A stretch of 64,000 nt of DNA from Calycina herbarum (lineage: Eukaryota; Ascomycota; Leotiomycetes; Helotiales; Pezizellaceae): assembly GCA_001414485.1 (NCBI GenBank), contig LLEY01000004.1, positions 744,001 to 808,000 on the forward strand, written 5' to 3'. Both the position numbers and the translations under genes were made by a program. Of the stretch, positions 24,101 through 35,157 are shown piece after piece; positions within the stretch are counted from its first letter, which is position 1, and each line of letters opens with the position of its first letter. The notes beneath the pieces are model-generated. The model searched no databases, was not told the origin of the DNA, and was given only the letters and a program-made list of their open reading frames with translations.

Positions 24101-24983
24101 TCGAGTGGTTTTGCCCTAGGATTTGGGAAGCCTTGAGTTCTCTCATGATCAGTGAGCCAAACACCTGCAACAGAGGCAAATACTCTTGTTCACTAGCTCT
24201 TGCCTTGATGTAGCCCTTATCTCTTTTCTCCTTTCCTCATCTACTTTGGAAAAAATGGCAGACACTCTAGCGCGTAATATTGTTCTCCAGATCAGGGAGA
24301 GAGAGACCCAAAAATGTGTTTGGCACCAATGGCAAATTTTGACAAACGCTCCATTGAGAACAACTGCACAGTTGCAAGTATTCTCAAAAATAAAGAGTTT
24401 TTGATAGTTTCAAACCGGTCAGATAACTCTTTCCGGATTGAACCTCCAAGATTAAAACATCAAGATCACGTACGTCTCATTACTTTTCTAGACCTTGAGA
24501 GCAAAAATTCAGAGTATCTTTTTCTCCACTGATTTTTATGAAATGCATACCAACAGAATTCGAGACGTTCACTGCAGCCTCAAGACTTCTCTTCAGGCTT
24601 CTGATTCGTCGCTAGAACTGGCGACCACACCCTGGAGAATAGTGATAAGCGAGCCGATGGGAACCTAAGACATCGGAACCCTGAAGCACACAGCGCTCGA
24701 AGCTACAGCGTACGAGCCTAAAATCTTCCCGCGGCCCAATTTCATCCAGCGCCACAACCTACCAAAAGAAGAGACGAGAAAAATATACAAAAAATATATA
24801 ACATATCCCTAATAGCTGATAACACTAGATAAGAAGCTTATCTATTTTAATTGTTGTGTTGTGGTTTTGTTTAGGAGAGAATAAATTTGAACTGTTTTTC
24901 CCTCTTCGCCACTTCCATCCCGGAAGGCTTCGGGTTCGTCCCCCAAAAAGTTATCTTACTCTGAAGCTTTATAGGCAAGCGAG
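21131..24983. other. Gene-poor block without recognised features
   Basis: Several open frames of 60-190 codons lie here on both strands, but none shows a recognisable motif, consistent neighbours or a convincing start. Composition is mixed. Around 24770-24890 the sequence becomes AT-rich. I cannot exclude relics of old genes or transposons at 22.2-24.2 kb. Confidence 0.4.
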
Positions 24984-25235
24984 CCTATCCCCTCAGATGC
25001 CATCAGGAACACCATAGACCGTGCGCGTAGATATGCTACATCTATTTCTATTTTAATCTAGTAATTTTTTATAGAAATAAGATTAAAACTTATAAATATT
25101 ATATTTAAGAAGTTATTAACCTCTCTATATACTTTTTTAAAAGTTTAACTGCCTATATTACTTAATACAGCTTTGTTTATTTTATTACGCTCAAGCCGTG
25201 TCTATGGTGTTTCTAATAGCATCTAAGGGAATAGG
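24984..25235. mobile_element. MITE-like inverted-repeat element with transition-only decay
   Basis: The left arm, 24984-25019 (starts CCTATCCCCTCAG, ends ACACCATAGAC), is the inverted copy of the right arm, 25200-25235 (starts GTCTATGGTGTTT, ends GGGAATAGG). Over 36 bases there are five differences, and all are C/T or G/A transitions. The interior, about 180 bp, is very AT-rich. The element has no coding capacity. No clear target-site duplication was found. Confidence 0.65.
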
Positions 25236-25289
25236 AGAAATTCTATACAGAGACGTCTACTAGAATACAGCGCACGCTAAATTATGGCT

Positions 25290-25460
25290 TCAGAGCTATA
25301 ATTAGAAGCTTACCTACTCGTAAGATAGATAGCTTACTCAAGAGTAACAAATGGCTTACTCGCAAGAATATTGCTCTAAAAATCCTACGAGTAAGCTACT
25401 GACTTCACATTCTTGATTTAGAGGCCAAAAGATCTCGAGTAAGCTATAGCTTACTCGCGA
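25290..25460. repeat. Second cluster of CGAGTAAGCTA/TAGCTTACTCG motifs
   Basis: The motif occurs in both orientations: AGCTTACCTACTCG, TAGCTTACTCAAGAG, GGCTTACTCGCAAG, ACGAGTAAGCTA and, at 25436-25457, two copies head to head that form a perfect 22-bp palindrome. It is the same motif as in the 20.7-21.1 kb array. Confidence 0.75.
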
Positions 25461-26946
25461 TGTTGAGTCACGAGGTGACACTCAGGAGAAGTTTACAACA
25501 TAGATATTAAGAACATTTCAAGACTGCGTCAGACCCTCCTCTCTCTCTATAGCTCAGAATGATAGATCCGGTCAATCAATCTCGACCTTCAACAGCTAAA
25601 ATTATAAATAAGAAAGCGTCCAAAATATAATAACCCAGTCGCATTCGCATCCAGGCCAGAGTAAGGAAGAGAGACGTATAGAAGTATCATACCTTCTTCT
25701 AGCTCAAAAGGAAGATATTTAGATTCAACCCCTTCTCCTTGGTCTCCGAAACTAGCATCTTCGACTCTACTTACTGTTTTTGCGAAAGAGAAACTGAAGA
25801 ACGATAGAGTGGGGTATTGAACTATTCATATAGTACAACCCCCGCTACACAGACTATGAGGCTATACACCTCAATTCGTACTAAGGACTACACAACAACA
25901 ATACAATTAAAATGTGTAAGAACTTGTAGAGCTATTAACAACTCAATTCGGAATCAGTCCATATTTTTTATATCTTTTTCCAATTGCTATGTGCTATAGA
26001 ACTTGCCTTTCTACACAGAGTGTAGGAAGTGCAAACGCGATTTTGTTCCGCTCCTTGTAGGAAATAAACTGCCGATTCTAGGGCACACACCCCATCCTGA
26101 TAAATAGGAATCACTCAAATGAACTCGTAAAAATATAGAATCAATGCTAAATAACTCCTCACCCGCTGTTTAATACTCCTGTTAGAGTTTTGTCAATTTG
26201 GAATCCTCGCTTGTGTTTAGATTTCGTATTTGTTGGGAGGGCATAACAATAGCGGCTTTCTTCTCGGACGTGGACTGGACTACCGGAGGCCACTCAAATA
26301 CAGCGCGGCAAATTACCATTTCAGGGCAGCTTACAGGGCACCACATCGTAAGTAAGCTTCCTAATTTTCCACCTGTCGCGAGCCAGCTCAGAGTCAGCCC
26401 GACCTCAAGAAGCCTCGAGAAGTTCCCGTCACAACTTATGCATCAATAATAAGGTCTTCTCTTCTTTCTAGGGCATCGAGAGAGTGATCTCTCAATTCTC
26501 CAAACAAAAATGCGAAAAGGAAAATCCCAAATAAAAAGCTTCGCAAACAAAACCCCCACCAAGAAACCATCAAAAACACCAGAGTCCTGGTCAACAAGAA
26601 AAGCCAAAAATCCGAAAGGCAGTCAGTCTCCGTAGACTACTTCTAGAAAAAAATCCCTTCCAAATTGGCTATGTTTGATATTTTACATAATATATATATA
26701 TATATATATATACAACATTACATCCCCTATACCAGTCTCGAAATTCTTGTACACCAAAGGCTAGTATACAACAGTCCATCCATGTGGAGCACCAAGATAT
26801 ATCATACATCGTTGATTTCTCCCCAGGGCAGCCTTTTCCCTCCTCTACAACGTTTGTCTTGCAGCAGGTAGACTGCTTAGAGTAAATATTTCGACATCAC
26901 AATGAGGTGTAGTCTAACTATCTGCTCCTATCAAAGCAAACCAGGC
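25461..26946. other. AT-rich gene-free spacer
   Basis: No gene is visible. A TA dinucleotide run of 11 copies lies at 26691-26712, within about 250 bp of the stop codon of the CIA84-like gene, so it may fall in or near its 3' untranslated region. Confidence 0.5.
26691..26712. repeat. (TA)n microsatellite
   Basis: A pure TA repeat of about 11 units. Confidence 0.9.
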
Positions 26947-29369
26947 CTACGCTTTCCACTGCAGCTTTATCAAAAACTTCTTCACGAATCCACCATCGAT
27001 GGTGGTCTGTCCCATAGCCTCTAGAGCCTTCCATTCCTCCGGATACGTAGCTTTCGCCCACTCCTCAATCATATCCTTCCGATCCTGACCGGGCATGGCA
27101 TTATAGAAGACTCCAAGCCTATATTTCCAGTCAGTAAAATTTACCAAAAACCAACACTCAACCAACTCCCATGTAAAAGAATATTAGGGTAGAAGGAAAA
27201 GAAAACTCACATCAACCCATCAGGTCTAATCCCAAAATCCGTCTCCCCACTCTGCATCAACTCCCTCACCTCATCCAGTCTCCCCCTCGCCGAAAGCGCA
27301 CCACAATAAGCCTGAAAGACATCCCTCGTAATCTCAATCTCCAGCCTCCTCAACTTAGCCCACGTCTCCCTCGCCGTCTTATCCCCAAAAGGACTCATCT
27401 GACAAGCCCGGAAGACGATTTCAAGACTGCGATACGAAGGACCCTCGGTAGAATTCGTGATATCGTCCCAGAAATCCAGAGCTCGGTCTCCATTACCGGT
27501 TGAGAGGTAGGCTAACATAAGAGAGTTGTAAAGTTGGGTGTTGGGTTCGATGGAAGAGTCCATTTTGAACATGTTGTGGACCATTTCGAGGGACTCGGCG
27601 TCTTCGCAACTGGCGATACCTTCGAAACATGCAATGTATGTTTCTAGTTTGGGTTTGCGGTCTAGATGGGCGTGTTGGCGCATGTGTCCAAACACGTAAC
27701 ATGCCATATCGGATCGGCCTCGTTCAAAGAACTCAATCATTAACTTCGTGCGTAGTTTTGAATCTGCTTCATCAAATATTTGTCGAAGTACTTGATAAGA
27801 GTCCCAAGCTTTAGAATTGTTGTTATTCCTATCCATGCAGAATTCGACGAACTTCTCCAGAATGCTTGCCCTCTCTGGGATCGTATAGTGGTATGCGTTG
27901 ATTTGCAGAATGTCAAAGACATCTTGTGTTTCTTCACGCTTCATGTACATGAGTGCAATTGCCGAGGTCGTCTCCGCTTCAAGGTGAGTTTTCCTAGATT
28001 CCAGATCCAATAAAATCGAATTTATTTGATCGTATGTATTCGGTCTCAAGCATAATTCGCGCAAATAACGATTGATAACTGGCAAATCTTCGTCGTCAAC
28101 AATCTCTTCAGATTGAAGTGAGTTGTAAGCTACCTGAGATCCTGAGAGATCTCCTGCATCCAATCGGTAGTTGATCTGGAGTATATAGGTTTGCGCATTT
28201 GGGTATATGTTGTTTTTCGCCCCAAGTGCTATATATCGTTCAGCAAGATATGAATCCCCATTTGATATGGCACGCTTAATAAGTCCATTGATGGTAATGA
28301 TGTCTGGTGTGCAAAGGCGCCCATTGTTGTCCTCTTGTCGGCTCATTATTTTCATCATGCGTTCCACGTCCTCCACGCCCTTTCCAAGGGCCCCAGATGC
28401 CCATTGAAGGACAACGTCCCATTGTAGTTTTGTAGGACCATTATCAATGATCGAGCGGAAATATTCTTTGCACCATTCCAACTCGTTGTTTCGCATACAA
28501 GTATCCAGTACCATACCCAAACCAGCTCCTGGCAGGCGATAATTCTCGTCCATCTTTGAAACCCATTTGATCGTAGCTTCCATATCATTTCGAGAAGCAT
28601 AAAACTGGATCATTCTTATCGACATTGACCTAAATGTGTTGCCTCCCACCTCTTCGAGTCTTTTAGCAAGCTTGCAGAGCTCTGTTTCATTATTCTCCTT
28701 GTCAAATCCCCCAGCAATTGTCAATAAGACCTTTGGTGATGCTTGATCCATCTCTAGAGCCATTTTTTTGGCAATTGCCGTCTCTCCACCAGCGCACAGA
28801 ATATCGACCAGAACTGGGAAAATCCGACTGGCACCTTTGTCCCCTCCTCTTTTTACCAGCTCTACGAAAACAACTTTTGCGACCTCGACATGCTTAGCAC
28901 AGTCTTCCGGCAGGCGGGACAAAGCCCTAAGGCATTTGTCTGCGTGTTCTTGTGTAAGAACGTAGGAACCGGTATGCTCCCTTTCGTCTCGTAGATATTC
29001 GAAGACCTTCAATGCATGCATCGCTTGAAGGGAATTGACAGGCTGTTTCGTCTGCAATTTGTATAGAAAGAACCTCTCCCAAGCTTCTACCAATTCGTGA
29101 GATGGAGGCGGCCTAGCACCTAGATTTCGCATTTTCGAGAATTCGGCTAACTTTTCGAAGCCGGGATCGAGAACTGGTTCTTTTGGTTTCCGAGGCGCGG
29201 GCCCCGACAGCCCAAAAAAAGTCCTCCTCTGCGGACGTCTGAGTATGGGAAAGACATGTCGTGAAGGTCTGGATCGAAGATGTAATGTTGACTGAGAAGG
29301 ACAAGGGAATGTGAGGCCCTCGTTGGAAAGGAGTCGCCGGAAGACGCTGCGAGTCAATTGAGACCGCAT
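26947..29369 (-). CDS. CIA84: CIA84-like mitochondrial PPR protein (complex I assembly)
   Basis: Two exons are read, 29369..27211 and 27118..26947, joined through a 92-bp intron with donor GTGAGT and branch ACTGACTGG; the product is 776 residues. The N-terminus (MRSQLTRSVFRRLL, then many Arg/Ser and RRTFFGLSG) is a typical mitochondrial presequence. The rest is alpha-helical with PPR-like repeats (for example TYIACFEGIASCEDAESLEMV and NTQLYNSLMLAYLSTGNGDRAL). The FFGL motif and overall length recall Neurospora CIA84, an assembly factor that binds the membrane arm of NADH:ubiquinone oxidoreductase in the matrix. The identification is from memory of the family, so another mitochondrial PPR protein remains possible. 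A cluster of CGAGTAAGCTA motifs lies about 280-430 bp upstream of its start. Confidence 0.65.
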
Positions 29370-29639
29370 TGTTGCTGATGGGTATTATGTACAGAGAATA
29401 AAAACGTCTGCGGGTTAAGTTAGAAGCTGTAGGATCAGGAGGGGGCAGGTATAGACTTACGAAATTATTTCATGAGGGGCATGTTGATGGACCTGGAGGT
29501 TGGAGCTTCAAATCTTTTTGACCAAGCTTCCCGTCCCGTTTATTGGAGCTTTAAAAGTGGAGATCAACCAAGGCTAATCCATATTTAGATGGCCTGTCAC
29601 ATGACAGGCCTCCCTTTCTGAGGCTACAAATAAGCAGTC

Positions 29640-29800
29640 ACCCTGGAATTATCTGCGAGTGAGCTACGAGTTACTCGTGAGTGAGCCGTTACTGATCTTG
29701 CGAGTAAGCTATGGGTTACTCGCCAGTAAGCCATAAGTAAGCCGTCAATTATCCCCGAGTAAGCTATGAGTTACTTGCTAGTAGTCCACGAGATTCACGA
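29640..29800. repeat. Third cluster of CGAGTAAGCTA motifs, hairpin-forming
   Basis: Three consecutive blocks have the form CGAGTAA-gctatggg-TTACTCG, a 7-bp inverted repeat around an 8-base loop: near 29651 (CGAGTGAGCTACGAG...), near 29700, and near 29756 with one mismatch. Further AGTAAGCC copies lie between them. The cluster sits between the ATG7 3' end and the CIA84-like promoter. Confidence 0.75.
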
Positions 29801-29979
29801 GAATTATTTTCGGTCAAGTTTTATGTAGAGTCTATCATAATTCATAGGTTAATACATCTAGGCTAGCCAGGACATTCACCACCTCCCACCACACACCCAT
29901 TGACGCCCTCATCATGCCCCCTCAACGCCATCAGACCTAAATCCCAAGTTCATAATCATCGTACAAACCATGCAACAAA

Positions 29980-32231
29980 TCAGAGTAATTCGCCTTCACC
30001 ATCGTCCTCTCCGATTTCTGGCTCACTATCCCAGTCAAGATTATCGGCGGCAGCTTCAGCGGCTCGTTGTACCTCTGCCAAACCACTAAGTTCCGTGACA
30101 TAATTGGCATCTGACAACGCGCGCTTGACGAATTCCCATCCATTTCGGTTGTATTCGTTTACTATCTTGGGCGAACATGCAGAACAGCAGTCATAAGATT
30201 GTCCGCTTATGATTTTATTCTGGAAAGTAGAGAGAAAGCCTCGAATTTGATGTGGAACGATGCCCAGTGGATGCTCAGGAGGATCTCGTTCGTAGTCGAT
30301 GGAAGCTGTAGAGTTATTCACAATAGCTACTGGAGCTGGTGCTTCCGCCCCCTTGGGATGTTGTAGCAGGGATACCAAGACTTCAACCAATAGGTTGGAT
30401 GCCATAGCTGCGACTCCCGGACGAGTGACAGTACATTGCTGGTCGAGTGTTTGGTCTTTTACGGACTGGATGGCGATATTAGCACAAGGAATTTACAATA
30501 CATGAGGGGGGATACTCACATCACCTGGAGCAACAACATCGTTGCAAAAGTAACACCCCAAGGCTGCTGTGCCACCGTCTGAAGCTGTGACTCCATGTCT
30601 CATGACTACATAGGTATCAAATCCCAATGCAGCGTTCATGACAATCTTGCCAGCAGCTTTTCCCATGACTGTAGGAAGCCAGCGACTCTCACGAGTATCC
30701 ATCAGAAGAAATACAACATCGTGATCTTCAATAAGCTTTTGTAGCGTCTCAAAATCCATTCGGATGTTAGCTTCGTCCTCCACCGGATGGCCAAGCATGG
30801 GAACATTAAGCATATAACCCGTACTATCAACATTTGGATAAATCTCTTGCAGAGCCTCCGCCGCTCTGTATGCCTTTTTGGCTCCGTCTGCTGCGTCTTT
30901 ATGATCGAATAGTGGCTGACGGACAGGGTTTGAATACGAGACAGTTGCATTATCAACAAATGTGATCTTTCGTACTCCCCATGCCATAAGTGCACGAGAA
31001 ACATAAGAGCCGAGAGTCCCAGCTCCAAGTAGAAGACATTTGGTTTCCTTGATTTTTTCAAGATTGAGATCCGGAGCGATTCGCCACTTCATGAGCTTGA
31101 GATTCAAATCCACGGCCTGGTCTGCTAACTGGATTGGGTCCATATATTGAGCAAGGCTCGTCACTTTTGCGCTTAATTTTCCAATACTATTGCGCTCCCA
31201 TCCAGTAATTCGAGGCATCACGGTTATTTCGGATTCTCCCGGCTGTGTCTCCAGCAAAAAGACTCGACTTCGTGCCTGGTGTCTTTGGCTGTGGACATCT
31301 CGATAGCTCAAGATTTGCACCTTATCGAGCTTAAACCGTCGTTTAATAAGAACCAAAAGATTTCTCAACATCCATCCTGGATTATCGGGGTAGGTAGATG
31401 GGTCGACAAAGGCCACGAATTGATCCTCTGGGTCTACTCCCCGGAAGAAGCCGCTTTCGAATTGTCGCAGGGAACCGATCACCCATTTGTAAGAGAGACC
31501 AGTCCCCGGAGTACCTGGAGTTGGGGGACCTTCAGGACCCGTTTCATGTGAAATGTGAGGAATTCTCTTCGCCAAAAAGAAGCCATGCTCTCTATTGTCG
31601 GTTCCATATTTCCACGTGCCAACCTCTTCCACCAAATCTGTGGTGTCTTTCCCCGTAAGTTGAGTGGGTTGAACATCTGACATCTTCCAGACTGGATCGG
31701 AATGGAGTGCTGGAAAAGCAAACCAATATGTGAATGTATACTTTTTCAAGTTGGCAAAAGAAAGAACAGAAAATGAAGAAAGTAGAGACGGAATAGAGTA
31801 AATGGTCCCATCATTAATGGCATCCCAAATCTATTAAATATTAGTTTAATCCAAAATAAGAGGCTACCACTCGCACCTGTTTGGCAGCTGTCTGCAATAT
31901 GGCCGTCTTGTCAATGTTCTTGAAATCCTCAATAGTGTTTAGATTCTTGATCTTGCCCTCGGCACGTATGTGGTTTGGTGGAACGCTTGGCAGTTAGTAT
32001 AACTATTAGGTGGGAAAGATTGTAAATCATCACTTACTCGTCACTTGTCAAGGCATTCCCAAGGACTCTCATCCGGCAGCTGTCTTCTGGGCCGACAATC
32101 CGCGGCTCATATAAGCCTATGACGGTCCGGGCCGAGTCGTCGAGTTTGTCATGATCAATTTTAGATTGAGACAGAGCTGTGTAAAAGGGAAGATCTATCT
32201 CGGAGCCAAAGGGCGCAAATTTCAAAGCCAT
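29980..32231 (-). CDS. ATG7: ATG7, ubiquitin-like-activating E1 enzyme of autophagy
   Basis: Four exons, 32231..32038, 31985..31877, 31830..30520 and 30465..29980, give 699 residues. The N-terminal domain starts [17 protein letters not shown] and contains [12 protein letters not shown] and [18 protein letters not shown], both typical of ATG7. The E1 adenylation domain has the nucleotide-binding loop [12 protein letters not shown] and the NPVRQPLF motif. The catalytic cysteine lies in [14 protein letters not shown] at about residue 549. A CxxC pair (CYFC) and a later CCSAC may bind zinc. The acidic C-terminus ends EGELL. ATG7 activates ATG8 and ATG12 for transfer to ATG3 and ATG10 in the cytosol. 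All introns are 45-55 bp. The gene diverges from the dCMP deaminase gene over about 510 bp. I chose the inner ATG at 32231 because it matches the family N-terminus. Confidence 0.95.
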
Positions 32232-32745
32232 ATTGGCGACGCAAAGCAAATGCAGCTATATCTCGACTTGAAACGGCGTTGTGTTGTAGTTGCCTGGGAG
32301 CAAGGGCGGCGGGGTTGATTCCGAGTCCCTGATGTAAATGGTGGTGGGGTGGGGTGTGCCGCTGAAGCAAAACCAAGAGTCTTGAGGGTCGGAGAAGATG
32401 TGAAGGTATTCACAACAAAGGTAGTAGCAAAAAAACAGAACTCTGAGGTGGGAAGGAAGTAAGTCTGAATATATGCTGGTCAGAAGAGAGATACGTAGAC
32501 AAGGCAAAAGCAAAACAGTCATGGAGCTTGGTCAGGTGGGGGTTTCCAGCCTACAAACATTCACACCCGAAAATGAGCCGAATCCCCTAACGCGTCCGAC
32601 AAGGCTGGTACGCAACTTCCAGATCTCAAGTCACAGGAACTTGGTCCAATTTTGGGTCCAAACCGGGGCGAGCTTCTTTCACTATATCGTTGTTGGACCT
32701 CGACCTCAGAGACAACACCACAGCAATTAAATCCTACACGGAGAC
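32232..32745. promoter_or_regulatory. Divergent promoter region between ATG7 and dCMP deaminase
   Basis: The 514 bp between the two start codons must hold both promoters and both 5' leaders. I see no clear TATA box or named binding site. Confidence 0.5.
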
Positions 32746-33894
32746 ATGTTGATCGGCCTTTGTGGCGGTATCTGCGCCGGGAAAAGTACTGTTGCGAGCT
32801 ACCTTGCGGAACATTATGGATTCAGACACCTCTACCTTCGACCGGATAATGTGGCGGAGAATGGAAATAGAGGATCGCCGGTGGAAAATGGAGTAAATGT
32901 CAAGGCAGAACCCAAGACAGAGGGTCGCGAATTATCTTTGCGAACGATTCCACAATATAAAGGCCCCAACGAAAACAAGCACGTTTTCAATACCACCGAG
33001 GACCTCCTGGACTTTGTCACCAAACGATGGCGCGAACGCTGGGTGACAACCGACATCCACACCGAATCCATACTCGACAAACTTCTCCGTCGACCATTCT
33101 TCATTCTCGTCAGCGTCGATGCTCCAGTTAACGTGCGCTGGAAACGATGCAATGCCCGTCTGCAAGCCACCCATTCCACTGCCGAACCTCTGTCCCTCGA
33201 AGACTTCCTCCTCAAATCAGACGAACACCTCTATAATCCCGATGCTGGTCTTCTCCCCCTCATTTCTCGAGCAACGATACGACTGTTAAATACTTCGAGC
33301 AATCTGGCACATCTCTATGCGACCCTGGGGAAGCTAGACCTGACAAATGAGGATCGTTTACGTCCGAGTTGGGACCAGTATTTCATGCAGTTGGCTTCGC
33401 TCGCTGCACAAAGAAGCAATTGCATGAAGCGTCGAGTTGGGTGTGTACTGGTTCGAGAAAAACGAGTCATCGGTACGGGTTATAATGGAACACCAAGAGG
33501 CATGAAAAACTGCGGAGATGGTGGTTGCCCTCGCTGCAACGAAGGACTTGAGTCTGGAGTTGGCTTGGGAACGTGTTTATGCCTCCATGCAGAGGAGAAT
33601 GCGTTGCTGGAAGTAGGAAGAGAAAGAATAAGAGAGCGTGCCATCTTATACTGTGATACTTGTCCCTGCTTGACATGCAGTATCAAGATTGCTCAAGTCG
33701 GTATAAGTGAGGTTGTGTATAGTCAAGGCTATAGTATGGATGGAGAGACAGCGGATGTTCTCAAGCAGGCGGGTGTTAGGCTGAGGCAGTTCATACCGGT
33801 AAGGCGTGCTTTCTCCTCAAGTTTTGCATATTTGCTAACATGTTTGCAGCCTGCCAATGGTCTAATCCACCTCGAAAAGCTGTCCTCCTATTAG
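32746..33894 (+). CDS. DCD1: Deoxycytidylate (dCMP) deaminase with N-terminal P-loop domain
   Basis: Two exons, 32746..33798 and 33850..33894, give 365 residues; the 51-bp intron is a multiple of three, so the unspliced frame also stays open. The N-terminal half begins MLIGLCGGICAGKSTVASYL, a Walker A loop as in kinases, and is a usual extension in fungal dCMP deaminases. The C-terminal half has the cytidine-deaminase fold: the zinc and proton-shuttle motif LHAEENALLEVG and the zinc pair in CPCLTC. The enzyme makes dUMP from dCMP for dTTP synthesis. Splicing yields the C-terminus FIPPANGLIHLEKLSSY. Confidence 0.9.
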   Translation: MLIGLCGGICAGKSTVASYLAEHYGFRHLYLRPDNVAENGNRGSPVENGVNVKAEPKTEGRELSLRTIPQYKGPNENKHVFNTTEDLLDFVTKRWRERWVTTDIHTESILDKLLRRPFFILVSVDAPVNVRWKRCNARLQATHSTAEPLSLEDFLLKSDEHLYNPDAGLLPLISRATIRLLNTSSNLAHLYATLGKLDLTNEDRLRPSWDQYFMQLASLAAQRSNCMKRRVGCVLVREKRVIGTGYNGTPRGMKNCGDGGCPRCNEGLESGVGLGTCLCLHAEENALLEVGRERIRERAILYCDTCPCLTCSIKIAQVGISEVVYSQGYSMDGETADVLKQAGVRLRQFIPVRRAFSSSFAYLLTCLQPANGLIHLEKLSSY

Positions 33895-35157
33895 TTCTGT
33901 CAGAAAATGATACCCCAATACCCCTGTTGTCTTTGGTATAAACCTAGATAACGTATGTTAGTCAGTTGATAAGATTTTTAGATATCTATTTCCAGCCTGT
34001 GTCTTTCCCATATGCTCTTTTTTTTGTTATGGATTGATGTTTCGGGTCCCTAAATTTGCTCACATACGGGCAGGGAAACTAGCATCCCAAAGTTCTTTGC
34101 TCTATAAATTGTGCTCAAATCTCTTCTCTTGTTGCTTTCTCAACGCAAACAATAAAGCCCCTGGACAAGCTATGGTGGGGGGGGGCCTCTTTGGAAGAAT
34201 GGTTACTCTTTTGTTCACGCTACCGATTTCTTCCCGAGCTTTCTTGTTTCTTCATTGCATATTCATGGATTGTATCATTTATTTTGAAAATTATTTTCAA
34301 GGATGGATACCCTCGATTTCAAAGTTGCTGTCGAAAAGAGGGACTCATTTGTTTTGTTGGTTTTATTCTCTAGGCAGTCTTACACAATTTAAAATCGTCT
34401 CTTTTCTTTCTGGGGTTGAATCGTCCGCCTCGTCCCTGGCGTAGGACATCGGGGGCATGCAATGATGGTCTTTTAAGGTGGATCTTATCTCTCTACTACA
34501 ATCATCAATCTAAAGGTGCTCTATCGTATTTGTGGCATCTGGGCCATTGGATATTTGAGAACTGGTGGTCTACGTTATCGAAGAATTCGCACATGGACAG
34601 GTACATTTTGGTGCATCAATCCTGTATATGGCTTCCAATCTTGGTTTCGACGAAGTGACCCGCTCAAGCGAATTGTTTCTTTCAAAAATTGAGGCGATTG
34701 CGAAAGTTACCCAGTCCTCGCTCTTTTTGGATTCAGTAATAAGAGCCGTTCTGCGCACAATTGCTGTTGTATCGACAAATCTTTGTGGTTAGGTACGGTG
34801 TCCTTGTGGAAACAGAGCCAGGATTTTTTTCAGAGGATAACTTTTCTTCCTCCTGTCTCATTTTCAAGCTCTAATTATGCGACATTGTTTCCTGCCTACT
34901 GCCAACTCCACAAGTACCAAGTCTTGACGCTCTATTGTAAGATCTTACTTCACGTGATTACTGGATTTGTAATGATATCCGATCACTACGACTATTAAGT
35001 CCGAAACCACTACTGAAAGGTGGTTTGTCTCCAGGTTATCTTTCTTGGCCATACAAGGTTGATGTCCAAATTTATTGCTCGAGTAGTATAAGATGTCTCT
35101 CATCTCTTGAGAATACCATCACAACTTCCCATTACAGCCCAACTTTTTCCGCACAAA
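33895..35157. other. Intergenic spacer
   Basis: I see no supported gene in this 1.26 kb. Short open frames overlap on both strands but have no motif or codon pattern to support them. A run of GGGGGGGG lies at about 34170-34180. Confidence 0.4.
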
